From an uncultured Collinsella sp. (lineage in GTDB: Bacteria; Actinomycetota; Coriobacteriia; Coriobacteriales; Coriobacteriaceae): a DNA stretch of 62,015 nucleotides. The stretch covers positions 1 to 62,015 of the forward strand of contig CABUNJ010000013.1 of the NCBI GenBank assembly GCA_902492935.1. The letters run 5' to 3'. The position numbers and the translations under genes were made by a program. Below are positions 41,693-49,841 of this stretch, piece by piece. The notes under the pieces are model-generated. The model was not told the DNA's origin, did not search any database, and worked only from the letters and a program-made list of their open reading frames with translations. Positions within the stretch are counted from its first letter, which is position 1. Each line of letters begins with the position of its first letter.

Positions 41693-41935
41693 GTTACGGC
41701 GTTTTACCAAACGCCGTAACTGCTCGACGCTGCGCGCCGCCCAGAGCGACAATTTGTCATTCAAAAGGCAAGGCATGACCAGAAGGTCTATGCCTTGCCT
41801 TTTTCATGCCAACTTGTTCGCTCTGGACGTCGCTCGCTGTCCGTCCTCTACATGCGGCGTTGCCTTGCTCCGGATGCGGTATGCTCAACCTGCGGCGCCT
41901 TAGAGGTAGTCATTGGGGACGTTCTTAAATGACTA
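41693..41935. repeat. Composite intergenic repeat, copy 3 (most complete)
   Basis: Module A: perfect 12-bp hairpin GTTACGGCGTTT (41693-41704), loop TACC, AAACGCCGTAAC (41709-41720). Module B: outer stem CCAGAGCGA (41741-41749) with TCGCTCTGG (41818-41826); inner terminator stem AAAAGGCAAGGCAT (41763-41776) with ATGCCTTGCCTTTT (41790-41803) around GACCAGAAGGTCT. Module C: TAGTCATTGGGGACGTTCTT (41907 on) ending TGACTA at 41935. It starts at the prfA stop codon. The rest of the gap (41936-42326) is AT-richer and holds a possible gene fragment. Confidence 0.8.
41763..41803 (+). terminator. Terminator of prfA inside composite repeat copy 3
   Basis: 14-bp perfect stem with a 13-base loop and TTTTT tail, 70 bases after the prfA stop codon. 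Confidence 0.8.
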
Positions 41936-42013
41936 GGTTGGGTAAATTACTTTTCGAGTTTATTTAATCTGTTTTGTTAGAAATTAAGCTGCCTACCTGC
42001 TCAAAGTAATTAA

Positions 42014-42187
42014 CAGCCTTCATCTGCTATTGAAAATATTGCTCGAATAATCGTCCAAGAAGACGCAGTGCATTTTTTGATGGGTCGTGCGTCAAGCGAT
42101 GTGGCAAGTTCTTGGTTAGATATTGGTCAGTTTTGGGGCAACCTTGCCAAAAGCTTGACGAATGCAAATCTAGACGTCGGCGAATGA
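42014..42187 (+). pseudogene. Possible C-terminal gene fragment in the prfA-prmC gap
   Basis: An open frame without a proper start reads like protein (IENIARIIVQEDAVHF, then SSWLDIGQFWGNLAKSLTN) and ends at TGA 42185-42187. It is AT-richer than the neighbours and is preceded by in-frame stops. I do not recognise the family. It could be the remnant of an acquired gene cut off by the repeat on its left. Confidence 0.3.
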
Positions 42188-42326
42188 ACACTTTGAGCGA
42201 GCCCGGTGCAAAATTCTGGGCTGATTCTCGATAATCGCCTTCAATCGTCCCTTGCCAAGCGCTGGCCTCGCGTACAATCTGCTCCGACATTCGCGCGCCG
42301 CCCGGCGCTTAAGAGGGGAGGACCCC

Positions 42327-43586
42327 ATGGCAAACGAGATCTGGACCATCAAGCGTTGTCTCGAGTGGACCAAGGAGTACCTGGCCGAGCGCGGCGAGGA
42401 GCACCCCCGTCTTTCTGCCGAGTGGCTGCTGTGCGCAGCTACGGGTCTGGCGCGTATCGACTTATATATGCGCATGGACGAGACGCTCGACGCAGCGCAG
42501 CTCGAGACCATGCACGCGGCGGTCGTCCGTCGCGCGAAGGGCGAGCCGCTGCAGTACATCACCGGTAGCACGCAGTTTCGCATGATCGACGTCGCGTGCG
42601 CCCCCGGTGTGCTCATCCCGCGCCCCGAGACCGAGATGCTCGTCGAAGAAGTTCTGAACTACCTGGATGCCGAGGTGCTGAGCCCCGAGGCCGCCGCCCG
42701 CCAGCGCGTGGAGCTGCCTTGGAACGATGAGGTCGAGCAGGCTCGCAAAGCCGAGGCGGCGCTGGCCGACGAGCGCGCGACCGCCGAGCGCCGTGCTGCC
42801 AACCTGACGGCCGCCGATGAGGCTGCGCTGGGTAGCGATGTGCTCGGTAGCCGCGCCTATGCCGAGGAGCTTGCCGATCGCGAGGCCGAGGAAGCCGCCG
42901 CGCAGGCGGCAGAAGCAGAGGCCATGGAAACCCCCGAGCCCGAGCTCGACGAATACGGCATCGCCATTGAGGGCAACGACCAACAGACGACTCCCGCGCA
43001 AGATGCCGCCGAGGCCAACGTACCTGCTCCAACTGAGCCCCGCGTCGCCCGCGTTCTCGAGGTCGGCTGCGGCACGGGCTGCATCTCGCTCTCCCTTGCC
43101 TGGGAGCGCCGCGGCCACGTTGCCTGCACCGCCACCGATATCGAGCCGCGCGCCATCGATCTGGCCACCAAAAACCGCGACGCGCTCGGCCTCACGGCAG
43201 ATGAGGTCGCCTTCAGCCTCACGAACCTGGTGAGCTCTATTCCCCGCGAGGAGTGGGGCACCTTTGATGTGCTCGTCTCCAACCCACCTTACATCCCGAC
43301 CGGCGTCATGCGCTCGCTGCCGCACGAGGTCAAGGACTTTGAGCCCGACCTGGCGCTCGAGGGCGGCGCCGACGGCCTCGATATCTTCCGCCGCCTGCTC
43401 AATGCGGCGCCTTACATGCTGCGCGCCGGCGGCCTGTTTGCCTGCGAGCTCTACGAGGGTGCCCTCGATGCCGCGGCCGAGCTCTGTCGCCAGGCAGGCC
43501 TTTCGGACGTGCGTATCGTCCACGACCTCACCGATCGCCCCCGCATCGTCCGAGCCATCGTCACCGAGCCCAAACAGCGCCAGTAA
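42327..43586 (+). CDS. prmC: Release-factor glutamine methyltransferase PrmC with a large internal insertion
   Basis: 419 residues against ~280 normally. The N-terminal helical domain (residues 1-112, ending PRPETEMLVEEVLNYL) and the catalytic domain (from about 239: RVLEVGCGTGCISLSLAW, then SNPPYIPTG with Asn319-Tyr322) are intact. Between them lie about 125 residues rich in Ala/Glu/Asp, predicted to be charged coil or disordered. The enzyme N5-methylates the glutamine of the GGQ motif in RF1 and RF2. GGGGAGG precedes the ATG. The reading frame is continuous, so this is an insertion, not a frameshift. Confidence 0.9.
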   Translation: MANEIWTIKRCLEWTKEYLAERGEEHPRLSAEWLLCAATGLARIDLYMRMDETLDAAQLETMHAAVVRRAKGEPLQYITGSTQFRMIDVACAPGVLIPRPETEMLVEEVLNYLDAEVLSPEAAARQRVELPWNDEVEQARKAEAALADERATAERRAANLTAADEAALGSDVLGSRAYAEELADREAEEAAAQAAEAEAMETPEPELDEYGIAIEGNDQQTTPAQDAAEANVPAPTEPRVARVLEVGCGTGCISLSLAWERRGHVACTATDIEPRAIDLATKNRDALGLTADEVAFSLTNLVSSIPREEWGTFDVLVSNPPYIPTGVMRSLPHEVKDFEPDLALEGGADGLDIFRRLLNAAPYMLRAGGLFACELYEGALDAAAELCRQAGLSDVRIVHDLTDRPRIVRAIVTEPKQRQ

Positions 43587-43600
43587 TATTTATTAACTGG

Positions 43601-43630
43601 TTAGCAAAAATTATAAAGTAGTTTATAATT
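43601..43630 (+). promoter_or_regulatory. hicAB promoter with overlapping palindromic operator
   Basis: TTAGCA (43601-43606), 17-bp spacer, TATAAT (43624-43629). A perfect palindrome, AATTATAAA (43609-43617), GTAG, TTTATAATT (43622-43630), covers the spacer and -10 box. The position is ideal for autorepression by the HicB DNA-binding antitoxin. Confidence 0.7.
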
Positions 43631-43654
43631 AGGACGGCTGAAAGAGGTCGGCCC

Positions 43655-43840
43655 ATGCAACCTCCTACCTTTCGGGAAATCATTGCCCTACTCAAGCACG
43701 ATGGATTCGTGAAGGTCGCGCAAGTCGGTAGTCATGCTAAGTATGTTTCTGGCGATCGTGTTGTCACCGTGAACGGCTCTGGTGGTGATCGACCAAAGAA
43801 GGGCACGTGGGCAAGTATTCGTCGCCAAGCTGGATGGTAG
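43655..43840 (+). CDS. hicA: HicA toxin (mRNA interferase)
   Basis: 61 residues with the double-stranded RNA-binding-like HicA fold: FREIIALLKHDGFVKV, catalytic His27 in GSHAKYV, then VTVNGSGGDRPKKGTWASIRRQAG, where the last part matches the family's KKGTLxSIxKQAG ending. HicA cleaves mRNA and is neutralised by HicB, encoded 11 bases downstream. AAAGAGG lies about 8 bases before the ATG. The family often has an insert-free 60-residue form like this one. Confidence 0.88.
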   Translation: MQPPTFREIIALLKHDGFVKVAQVGSHAKYVSGDRVVTVNGSGGDRPKKGTWASIRRQAGW

Positions 43841-43851
43841 TTGGAGGCAAA

Positions 43852-44298
43852 ATGAGGCAGCGATTTACCTATGACTGCGTTCTCATAAAAGAAGACGACG
43901 GTTACTGCGCCAGCTTCCCGCAGATTCCCGGCGCCTTTGCCGATGGCGATACGCGCGAAGAAGCGATTGCCCATGCCACCGAGGCGCTGATGGCGTTTTT
44001 GGCCGACGACCTCAACAACGGTTTGACTCCGGCAGGGTACGAACGCTCGGCCGAGGTCGTGGCCCTTTCAGTCGAAATCGACCACGAGGACGCTCGGGAA
44101 GCGGCGTGCCGAACATTTAAAGATGCAGCGCTGGACCTCAAAGTCTCCGCTCCGCGGATTACCGCGCTGGTCAAAGCCGGAAAACTCGATGTTGAACTCG
44201 TCGACGGCCGTCGGATGATAACGATAGACAGCATCGAGCGCTACGTCGCCCAAAAACGCCACGCCGGCAGGCCAAAGAAGTTCATCGCAGTCCAATAA
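43852..44298 (+). CDS. hicB: HicB antitoxin with C-terminal DNA-binding domain
   Basis: 148 residues. The N-terminal HicB domain reads YDCVLIKEDDGYCASFPQIPG and GDTREEAIAHATEAL. The C-terminal ~45 residues (SAPRITALVKAGKLDVELVDGRRMI and IERYVAQKR) look like an excisionase/MerR-type helix-turn-helix that would bind the palindrome upstream of hicA. GGAGG lies 5 bases before the ATG at 43852. It neutralises HicA by direct binding and represses the operon. Confidence 0.88.
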   Translation: MRQRFTYDCVLIKEDDGYCASFPQIPGAFADGDTREEAIAHATEALMAFLADDLNNGLTPAGYERSAEVVALSVEIDHEDAREAACRTFKDAALDLKVSAPRITALVKAGKLDVELVDGRRMITIDSIERYVAQKRHAGRPKKFIAVQ

Positions 44299-44432
44299 CC
44301 CCCTCACTTTCACCGACTACTAGAGCCGCTCACCAAACCAACATGCGCTCTGGGCAAATAGGCTGAATGTTTCGTGCGAGAATGCCCCTCAGTAAACAAA
44401 CTTTCACCAGAGCGTAAGGGGCTGGCATACAC

Positions 44433-45176
44433 ATGCAGACGGTCTATCGGGTATATGAGGGAACGCGCGAGCCGCATCGGCTCGCCGTCGAGCGTACGGC
44501 CGAGGTGCTCGGCCGCGGCGGCCTGGCCTTGATCCCGACCGAGACCGTCTACGGTGTCGCCGTGGCAGTCAACGCCTTCTCGGACGCCGTGCCCCAAGAT
44601 ACAAGCGAATTCCCATCGTGGCCGCGCGATCCGCAGGTTGCTGTCAACGGTGCCGCAGTCCCTGCGCTCGGTACCGGCTATCGACGTATCTTCACTCTCA
44701 AGCAACGTGAACTCACGCAAACCGTTGCTTGGCTGGTCGATGGCGTCGAAGCACTCGACCGCTATGGCGTTGATATCCCGGAAGAGGCCCGCGTGCTTGC
44801 CCGACGATGCTGGCCGGGCGCCCTGACTATCGTGGTCAAGGCGGCCCCCTGCGTGCCGACCTTTATGCGCGCCGCCGACGACACGGTGGCACTTCGCGCT
44901 TCGGCCTCGCCCGTGGTGCAAGCGCTCATCCGCGCCTGCGGCAGCCCTCTTGCCTGCACCAGCGCCAACACGCATGGCGCGCCCGCGCCGGCAAGTTTTG
45001 TCACGGTGGAGGAGCGCATCCTGGAGGGGGTCGATGTGGCCGTCGACGCCGGTGAGACCCCGTGTCGCGACGCCTCAACCATCGTGTCGTTTCAGCACGG
45101 CGAGCTCCAGATCCTGCGCCAAGGCGCGCTTCCCGCATCAGAGATCGAACGGGTCCTGTCCGACCCGATGCAATAG
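44433..45176 (+). CDS. tsaC: L-threonylcarbamoyladenylate synthase (Sua5/YrdC family)
   Basis: 247 residues. Family motifs are GGLALIPTETVYGVAV at the N-terminus, then FTLKQRE (the K-R region for substrate binding), WPGALTIVVKA and SPLACTSANTHGAPAP. It makes threonylcarbamoyl-AMP for the t6A37 modification of tRNA. An extra ~40 residues between the first two motifs (AFSDAVPQDTSEFPSWPRD) lengthen the usual Sua5 core. It follows prmC at a distance, as in many Actinomycetota, with hicAB inserted between. Confidence 0.9.
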   Translation: MQTVYRVYEGTREPHRLAVERTAEVLGRGGLALIPTETVYGVAVAVNAFSDAVPQDTSEFPSWPRDPQVAVNGAAVPALGTGYRRIFTLKQRELTQTVAWLVDGVEALDRYGVDIPEEARVLARRCWPGALTIVVKAAPCVPTFMRAADDTVALRASASPVVQALIRACGSPLACTSANTHGAPAPASFVTVEERILEGVDVAVDAGETPCRDASTIVSFQHGELQILRQGALPASEIERVLSDPMQ

Positions 45177-45189
45177 AAAGGTGTAAGCG

Positions 45190-46731
45190 ATGTCGTTGAA
45201 TCTAGGTAGCCTGGGTATGGAAGATGCCTCGTTTAACTTTGGCGGTTCCTACATCATGGCGCTCGACTGCGGCACCACCTCGGTACTTGCGACCATCGTC
45301 GACGAGTACGGCTGCATCGTCGCGCAGGCGCGTCGTAGCGTCAAAACCAGCTTCCCGCGCCCCGGTTGGGTGGAGCAGGATCCCACGGAGGTGCTTGCCA
45401 GCCAGATCGGCGTGATGATGGAGGTCCAGTTTAAGAGCGGCATCCATTCTGACCGCATCGCCGCCATCGGTATCTCCAACCAGCGCGAGACCACGGTGGT
45501 GTGGGACCGCATAAGCGGCCAACCCATCTATAACGCCATCGTGTGGCAATGCCGTCGCACCGCACCTCTGATCGACGAGCTGGTCGAGCGGGGCGCAGAA
45601 GAGCTGGTGCGCTCCCGCACGGGACTCACGCTCGATCCGTATTTCTCGGCTTCCAAGGTGCAGTGGATTCTCGACAACGTCGACGGCGCACGCGAGAGCG
45701 CGGCGGCGGGCGACCTCATGTTTGGCACCATCGACACCTGGCTCATCTACAACCTCACCGGCGGCCAGGTCTTTGCCACCGACTACACCAATGCCAGCCG
45801 CACGGCACTCTTTAATATCCATACGCTCGATTGGGACGACGACCTGCTGGCGCTCTTTGACGTTCCACGTTCCATGATGCCCGAGGTTCGCTGGAGCTCG
45901 GGCGACTACGGCCGCGTCGCGAGCGACATCATGACCAACATGCCGCCCATCATGGGCGTGGCGGGCGACCAGCAGGCATCGCTGTTCGGCCACTGCTGCT
46001 TCTATCCCGGCCAGACCAAAAACACCTATGGCACGGGCTGCTTTATGCTCATGAACACCGGCGACGAGATCGTCGAATCCAAGAATGGCCTGGTCTCCAC
46101 CATCGGTATCGCTGCGGACGACAAAGTCAGCTATGCGCTCGAGGGCTCTATTTTTGCCGCCGGCTCAACGATGAACTGGCTTCGCAACAACATGGGCATC
46201 ATCTCGAGCGTGAGCGAGTCGGCACAACTCGCCGCTTCGATTAGCGACAACGAGGGCTGCTACTTCGTTCCCGCCTTTGCAGGTTTGGGTGCTCCCTGGT
46301 GGGACCCGCATGCCCGCGGTATCGTGTGCGGTCTGACCGGCGCCTCGAGCCGTGCGACCATCGTACGTGCCGCCTGCGAATCCATGGCATATCAGAGCTA
46401 CGACGTGCTGCGCGCCATGGAGCAGGACGTGGGGCTTTCGATTGAGCGCCTGTCTGTCGATGGCGGTGCCTCGCGCAACGAGTTCATCATGCAATTCCAG
46501 GCCGACCTGCTGGATATCCCCGTGCTGCAATGCGAGACGGTGGAGACCACGGCAATCGGTGCCGCGTACTTGGCGGGTCTTGCCGTCGGCTATTGGGAAG
46601 ACCTGGAGGAGCTGGAGCAAAATGCCCAGATCGTTAGGACCTTCCTTCCCCACATGTCCGCCGAGCGTCGCGAGCAAAACCTTGCGGGCTGGCGTGATGC
46701 AGTCAAGCGCTCGCTCAGTACCGCACAGTAG
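45190..46731 (+). CDS. glpK: Glycerol kinase (FGGY family)
   Basis: 513 residues. FGGY features: ALDCGTTSVLATIVDE, WVEQDPTEVLASQ, GISNQRETTVVWD, NAIVWQCRR, TDYTNASRTALFNI, MGVAGDQQASLFG, GTGCFMLMNTG and the C-terminal VDGGASRNEFIMQFQADLL. These match glycerol kinase rather than xylulokinase. It phosphorylates glycerol to glycerol-3-phosphate. The ATG at 45190 gives ~20 extra N-terminal residues compared with E. coli; ATG 45256 is an alternative. It is 13 bases after tsaC. Confidence 0.93.
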   Translation: MSLNLGSLGMEDASFNFGGSYIMALDCGTTSVLATIVDEYGCIVAQARRSVKTSFPRPGWVEQDPTEVLASQIGVMMEVQFKSGIHSDRIAAIGISNQRETTVVWDRISGQPIYNAIVWQCRRTAPLIDELVERGAEELVRSRTGLTLDPYFSASKVQWILDNVDGARESAAAGDLMFGTIDTWLIYNLTGGQVFATDYTNASRTALFNIHTLDWDDDLLALFDVPRSMMPEVRWSSGDYGRVASDIMTNMPPIMGVAGDQQASLFGHCCFYPGQTKNTYGTGCFMLMNTGDEIVESKNGLVSTIGIAADDKVSYALEGSIFAAGSTMNWLRNNMGIISSVSESAQLAASISDNEGCYFVPAFAGLGAPWWDPHARGIVCGLTGASSRATIVRAACESMAYQSYDVLRAMEQDVGLSIERLSVDGGASRNEFIMQFQADLLDIPVLQCETVETTAIGAAYLAGLAVGYWEDLEELEQNAQIVRTFLPHMSAERREQNLAGWRDAVKRSLSTAQ

Positions 46732-46854
46732 GGCTGCGATGGGCTGCTCGATACAACAAACCGCTAAACTTATGCATGGCGTGCGGCGGCAACATTGCTG
46801 CGCGCCTTGTCAGCAAGGCCGTTTTGCGGCCGCAACGAAAGGGGCAATCAACCT

Positions 46855-47502
46855 ATGGCCGTCACCTACGATGCGTCCCGTGTGACGCTTGTCGATCATC
46901 CGCTCGTCCAGCACAAGCTGTCGATCCTGCGCGACAAAAACACCGGCACCAACCAGTTCCGCCAGCTCGTGCGCGAACTCGCGCTTTTTGACGGCTACGA
47001 GGCCATGCGCGACCTGCCTATGGAAGACGTCGAGGTCGAGACCCCCATCACTACCGCCACGTTCAAACAGCTTGCTGGCAAGAAACTCGCCATCGTGCCC
47101 ATCCTGCGTGCGGGCCTTGGCATGGTCGACGGCATCCTCGACCTGGTGCCCTCCGCTCGCGTAGGCCACATCGGTATGGAGCGCGACGAGGTCACCCATG
47201 AGCCGCATGAGTATTACTGCAAGATGCCCAAGGATATCGACCAGCGCATCTGCCTGGTCGTCGACCCCATGCTCGCCACGGGCGGTTCGGCCGAGATGGC
47301 CATCAGCTACCTGCGCGAGCGCGGTGTCAAGGACATCCGCATGCTGTGCATCGTCGCGGCCCCCGAGGGCCTCAAGTCGCTGACCGAGAAGGACCCAGAT
47401 GTGCATATCTATACCTGCGCTATCGACGACCATCTCAACGAGGCTGCCTACATCGTTCCCGGCCTGGGCGACGCCGGCGATCGCATCTACGGCACGCTCT
47501 AG
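46855..47502 (+). CDS. upp: Uracil phosphoribosyltransferase
   Basis: 215 residues. Typical start DHPLVQHKLSILRDKNTGTNQFR (in part), LVRELALFDGYEAMRDLP, and the PRPP loop DPMLATGGSAEMAI. It converts uracil and PRPP to UMP for pyrimidine salvage. AAAGGGG lies 11-17 bases before the ATG at 46855. It is separated from the ATP synthase operon by a 283-bp gap that contains a weak terminator and a candidate promoter. Confidence 0.95.
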   Translation: MAVTYDASRVTLVDHPLVQHKLSILRDKNTGTNQFRQLVRELALFDGYEAMRDLPMEDVEVETPITTATFKQLAGKKLAIVPILRAGLGMVDGILDLVPSARVGHIGMERDEVTHEPHEYYCKMPKDIDQRICLVVDPMLATGGSAEMAISYLRERGVKDIRMLCIVAAPEGLKSLTEKDPDVHIYTCAIDDHLNEAAYIVPGLGDAGDRIYGTL

Positions 47503-47543
47503 TCGCTGGGCTAAGACGGCCGCGGCTGCAAATAGGAAGAAAT

Positions 47544-47580
47544 GGTGCGCGCGGGCAAGTAGAAGACGCCTGTGCGCACC
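47544..47580 (+). terminator. Possible terminator after upp
   Basis: GGTGCGC (47544-47550) pairs with GCGCACC (47574-47580) and the pairing can extend with G-U pairs; TTTAGTT follows. The T run is poor. Confidence 0.4.
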
Positions 47581-47695
47581 TTTAGTTAATGGACGTTTTG
47601 CCCTGCAGGGTTCGAGAAAAACGTATTACCGTACCTGCGGCATAAAGAAGGTCTTAAGAAAACGAACAGGTGCGTATTAACCGATGCTTTTTCGG

Positions 47696-47723
47696 TTGTA
47701 CTTTAGCGATTGGCTCGTACAAT
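47696..47723 (+). promoter_or_regulatory. Candidate promoter of the atp operon
   Basis: TTGTAC (47696-47701), 16-bp spacer, TACAAT (47718-47723), 63 bases before the first gene. The -10 is good and the -35 weak. Confidence 0.4.
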
Positions 47724-47785
47724 AGTCACCAATGTTTGGCGGGAACTGTTCTGTGAAGCGTTAAAAAGGGAAAGTGAGGACGCCA

Positions 47786-48097
47786 GTGTTTCAGATAGCC
47801 GATCTGCTCGCTATCGTTGCAGGTGCCATCGCGGGCGCGGTCGCCTTCCTTCCCTTTGTCTTTACGCTCAAGCCGGTTCTTGACGATAAACAGAATGCGG
47901 ACATGCTCAAGGGTATGGTGAGCCTGGCGGTCTCGGCAATCGCCCTGCTCGTCTTTACCTTGGTTGTGTTTGTGTTGTTCGGAGAGGCATTTCGCATGTT
48001 CCTCCTGGGCGAGGCGATCGGCTTCGTGGCCTTTATGGCCGCCTGCACGGTTCGTGTCGCCAAGGCGCTGCGAGATCCTCATGAGGTCGAAAGGTAA
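47786..48097 (+). CDS. atpI: AtpI-like subunit I / assembly protein of ATP synthase
   Basis: 103 residues with about four hydrophobic segments (LLAIVAGAIAGAVAFLPFV; MVSLAVSAIALLVFTLVVFV; AIGFVAFMAACTV). It is first in the atp operon, the usual place of subunit I, which helps assemble the c-ring. Sequence similarity is weak, so the name rests mostly on position and topology. The GTG at 47786 has GAGGA 5 bases before it; a GTG at 47774 is the alternative. Three bases separate it from atpB. Confidence 0.65.
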   Translation: MFQIADLLAIVAGAIAGAVAFLPFVFTLKPVLDDKQNADMLKGMVSLAVSAIALLVFTLVVFVLFGEAFRMFLLGEAIGFVAFMAACTVRVAKALRDPHEVER

Positions 48098-48100
48098 GTC

Positions 48101-48904
48101 GTGGAAATTTTTGAAAAGCTGCCTGATGAGATTAATCATCTGGTCAGCGAGTTCAGCTCCACCCCTGTCGTGGGCGATCTGAGCTGCGGCATCACGCAGT
48201 ACTCGTTTTGGCTGATCGTCTCCACGATCGTGCTCCTGATCGTCCTGGCCGTGTTCAAGAAGAAGCAGACCCTGGTTCCCAAGGGCTTCTTCGTCAACGG
48301 TTTCGAGTACATCATCGAGTACGTCGAGAACGATATCGGCAAGGGCGTCGTGGGTGAGAACTGGAAGAAGCACTTCCCGTTCCTGTGCTCGCTTTTCCTG
48401 TTCATCCTGATCAACAACATGATCGGCCTGATTCCGGGAATGAAGCCCGGCACCGGCGCAATCGGCTCCACCGCCGCGCTCGCCATCTTCGCCTTCGTGT
48501 ACTTCATCTACTACGGATGCAAGGCTCACGGCGTGATCGGCTACATCAAGAGCCTCGCCCCGCAGGGCGTAAGCTTCCCGATGAACGTGCTTGTGTGGGT
48601 CGTCGAGCTTTTCTCGACCTTCCTGCGTCTCATCACGCTTGCCGTCCGTCTGTTCTGCAACATGTTCGCAGGACACGTGGTCATGGGCTCGTTCGCCATC
48701 ATGGCGAGCATGTTCATGCAGCCGCTGCTTCAGCAGGTTTCCGCGGCCCACGCCGTTGGCGCCCTGCCTTCGCTAGCCTGGCTTGCCATCCTCATCCTGA
48801 TCTATGCGATCGAGCTTGTGGTCGGCGCCATCCAGGCTTACGTCTTCACGGTCCTTACCGCCGTGTATGTCTCCGAGGCAGAGGAGGTCGCGGAGGAGGA
48901 GTAG
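48101..48904 (+). CDS. atpB: F1Fo ATP synthase subunit a
   Basis: 267 residues, 5-6 hydrophobic segments. The essential arginine helix reads FLRLITLAVRLFCNMFAGH, and the C-terminal helix has IYAIELVVGAIQAYVFTVLTAVY, where the first Glu and Gln are family features. It forms the proton half-channels against the c-ring. The start is GTG with AAAGG overlapping the end of the preceding gene. It is followed by a 124-bp spacer before atpE, unusually wide for this operon. Confidence 0.94.
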   Translation: MEIFEKLPDEINHLVSEFSSTPVVGDLSCGITQYSFWLIVSTIVLLIVLAVFKKKQTLVPKGFFVNGFEYIIEYVENDIGKGVVGENWKKHFPFLCSLFLFILINNMIGLIPGMKPGTGAIGSTAALAIFAFVYFIYYGCKAHGVIGYIKSLAPQGVSFPMNVLVWVVELFSTFLRLITLAVRLFCNMFAGHVVMGSFAIMASMFMQPLLQQVSAAHAVGALPSLAWLAILILIYAIELVVGAIQAYVFTVLTAVYVSEAEEVAEEE

Positions 48905-49028
48905 CCTTCCGCTCGCGCCTTAAAGGTAAGCAATTCGTTAAACCGCCGGTGCCCGTACCCATGGAGCCCGGCAGTTATAAAAAAGGTTATCCTGCGTGAA
49001 ATAAGACACGCACGACAAAGGAGGAATC

Positions 49029-49223
49029 GTGGGAGTTATCGGTTACGGTCTCGGTGTTATCGGCGCTGGTCTTGCTATCGGCCTGTCTGCTCTGGGTGCT
49101 ACGGGTGCTATGGCCCGTCAGCCTGAGGTCCAGGGCCGCGTGTTCACCGTCTTCATCATGGGCTCCGCCTTCGGCGAGGCTCTGGCTCTGATCGGCTTCG
49201 TTGTCGCGCTGATCGTTAAATAG
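49029..49223 (+). CDS. atpE: F1Fo ATP synthase subunit c
   Basis: 64 residues, a two-helix hairpin. Helix 1 is GLGVIGAGLAIGLSALGATG, the polar loop is ARQPEVQGR, and helix 2 carries the ion-binding Glu50 in GSAFGEALALIG. The residues after Glu50 (Ala-Leu) and helix 1 lack the extra polar ligands of Na+-type rings, so proton coupling is likely. It is a short member of the family. The GTG start follows AAAGGAGG by 4 bases, a strong site matching the high copy number needed. Confidence 0.93.
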   Translation: MGVIGYGLGVIGAGLAIGLSALGATGAMARQPEVQGRVFTVFIMGSAFGEALALIGFVVALIVK

Positions 49224-49238
49224 CACGGAGCGTCAAGT

Positions 49239-49841
49239 ATGAATCTTTCATCCCAGAAGAGCGCGATCGCACTCTCCGCGTCCGCGGCCGCGCTGCTCAT
49301 GCCGGTTTCCGCGTTCGCTGAGGACGGCGCTGCCGGTGCGGACATCCTCATCCCTAAGATGGCGGAGTTCATCCCGGCGCTTGTCGCCTTCCTGATTATC
49401 TGGATCGTGCTGGCCAAGGTCGCCCTGCCGGGCATCATGAAAACCATGGAGGAGCGCGGCAAGAAGATCGAGGAGAGCCTCGACGAGGCCGAGAAGACCA
49501 AGCAGGAGGCTATCGCCAAGCGCGCTGAGTCCGACTCGATCGTCACCGACGCCCGTCGTCAGGCTGCCGACATCGTTCTCGAGGCCCGTAAGGACGCCGA
49601 GTCCGAGCGCGCCCGTATCATCGAGGCTGCTCACAAGGAGGCCGAGGAGATCATCGCCAAGGCCCATACGACCGTCGAGGACGAGCGCAAGTCCATTTAC
49701 GCCGGTGCCGCGAGCTCCATCGCCGACCTGTCCGTTGCCGTCGCCACCAAGATCGTAGGCGAGGCACTCGAGGACGATGCCGAGCAGAAGAAGCTCATCG
49801 AGCGCTACATCCAGGAAGCAGGTAGCCTGAATGCCGACTAG
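49239..49841 (+). CDS. atpF: F1Fo ATP synthase subunit b
   Basis: 200 residues. An N-terminal hydrophobic stretch with signal-peptide look (SASAAALLMPVSAFAEDG) precedes the true membrane helix (EFIPALVAFLIIWIVLAKVAL). A long charged coiled coil follows (MEERGKKIEESLDEAEKTKQ...). Subunit b is the peripheral stalk that holds F1 to subunit a. The last 11 bases overlap atpH. If the AFA site is cleaved the mature protein starts at about residue 28. Confidence 0.92.
   Translation: MNLSSQKSAIALSASAAALLMPVSAFAEDGAAGADILIPKMAEFIPALVAFLIIWIVLAKVALPGIMKTMEERGKKIEESLDEAEKTKQEAIAKRAESDSIVTDARRQAADIVLEARKDAESERARIIEAAHKEAEEIIAKAHTTVEDERKSIYAGAASSIADLSVAVATKIVGEALEDDAEQKKLIERYIQEAGSLNAD

Noticed and set aside
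42027..42290. 87-residue minus-strand frame in the prfA-prmC gap
   Set aside because: No motif, no ribosome-binding site, unusual composition, and it competes with the better plus-strand fragment.
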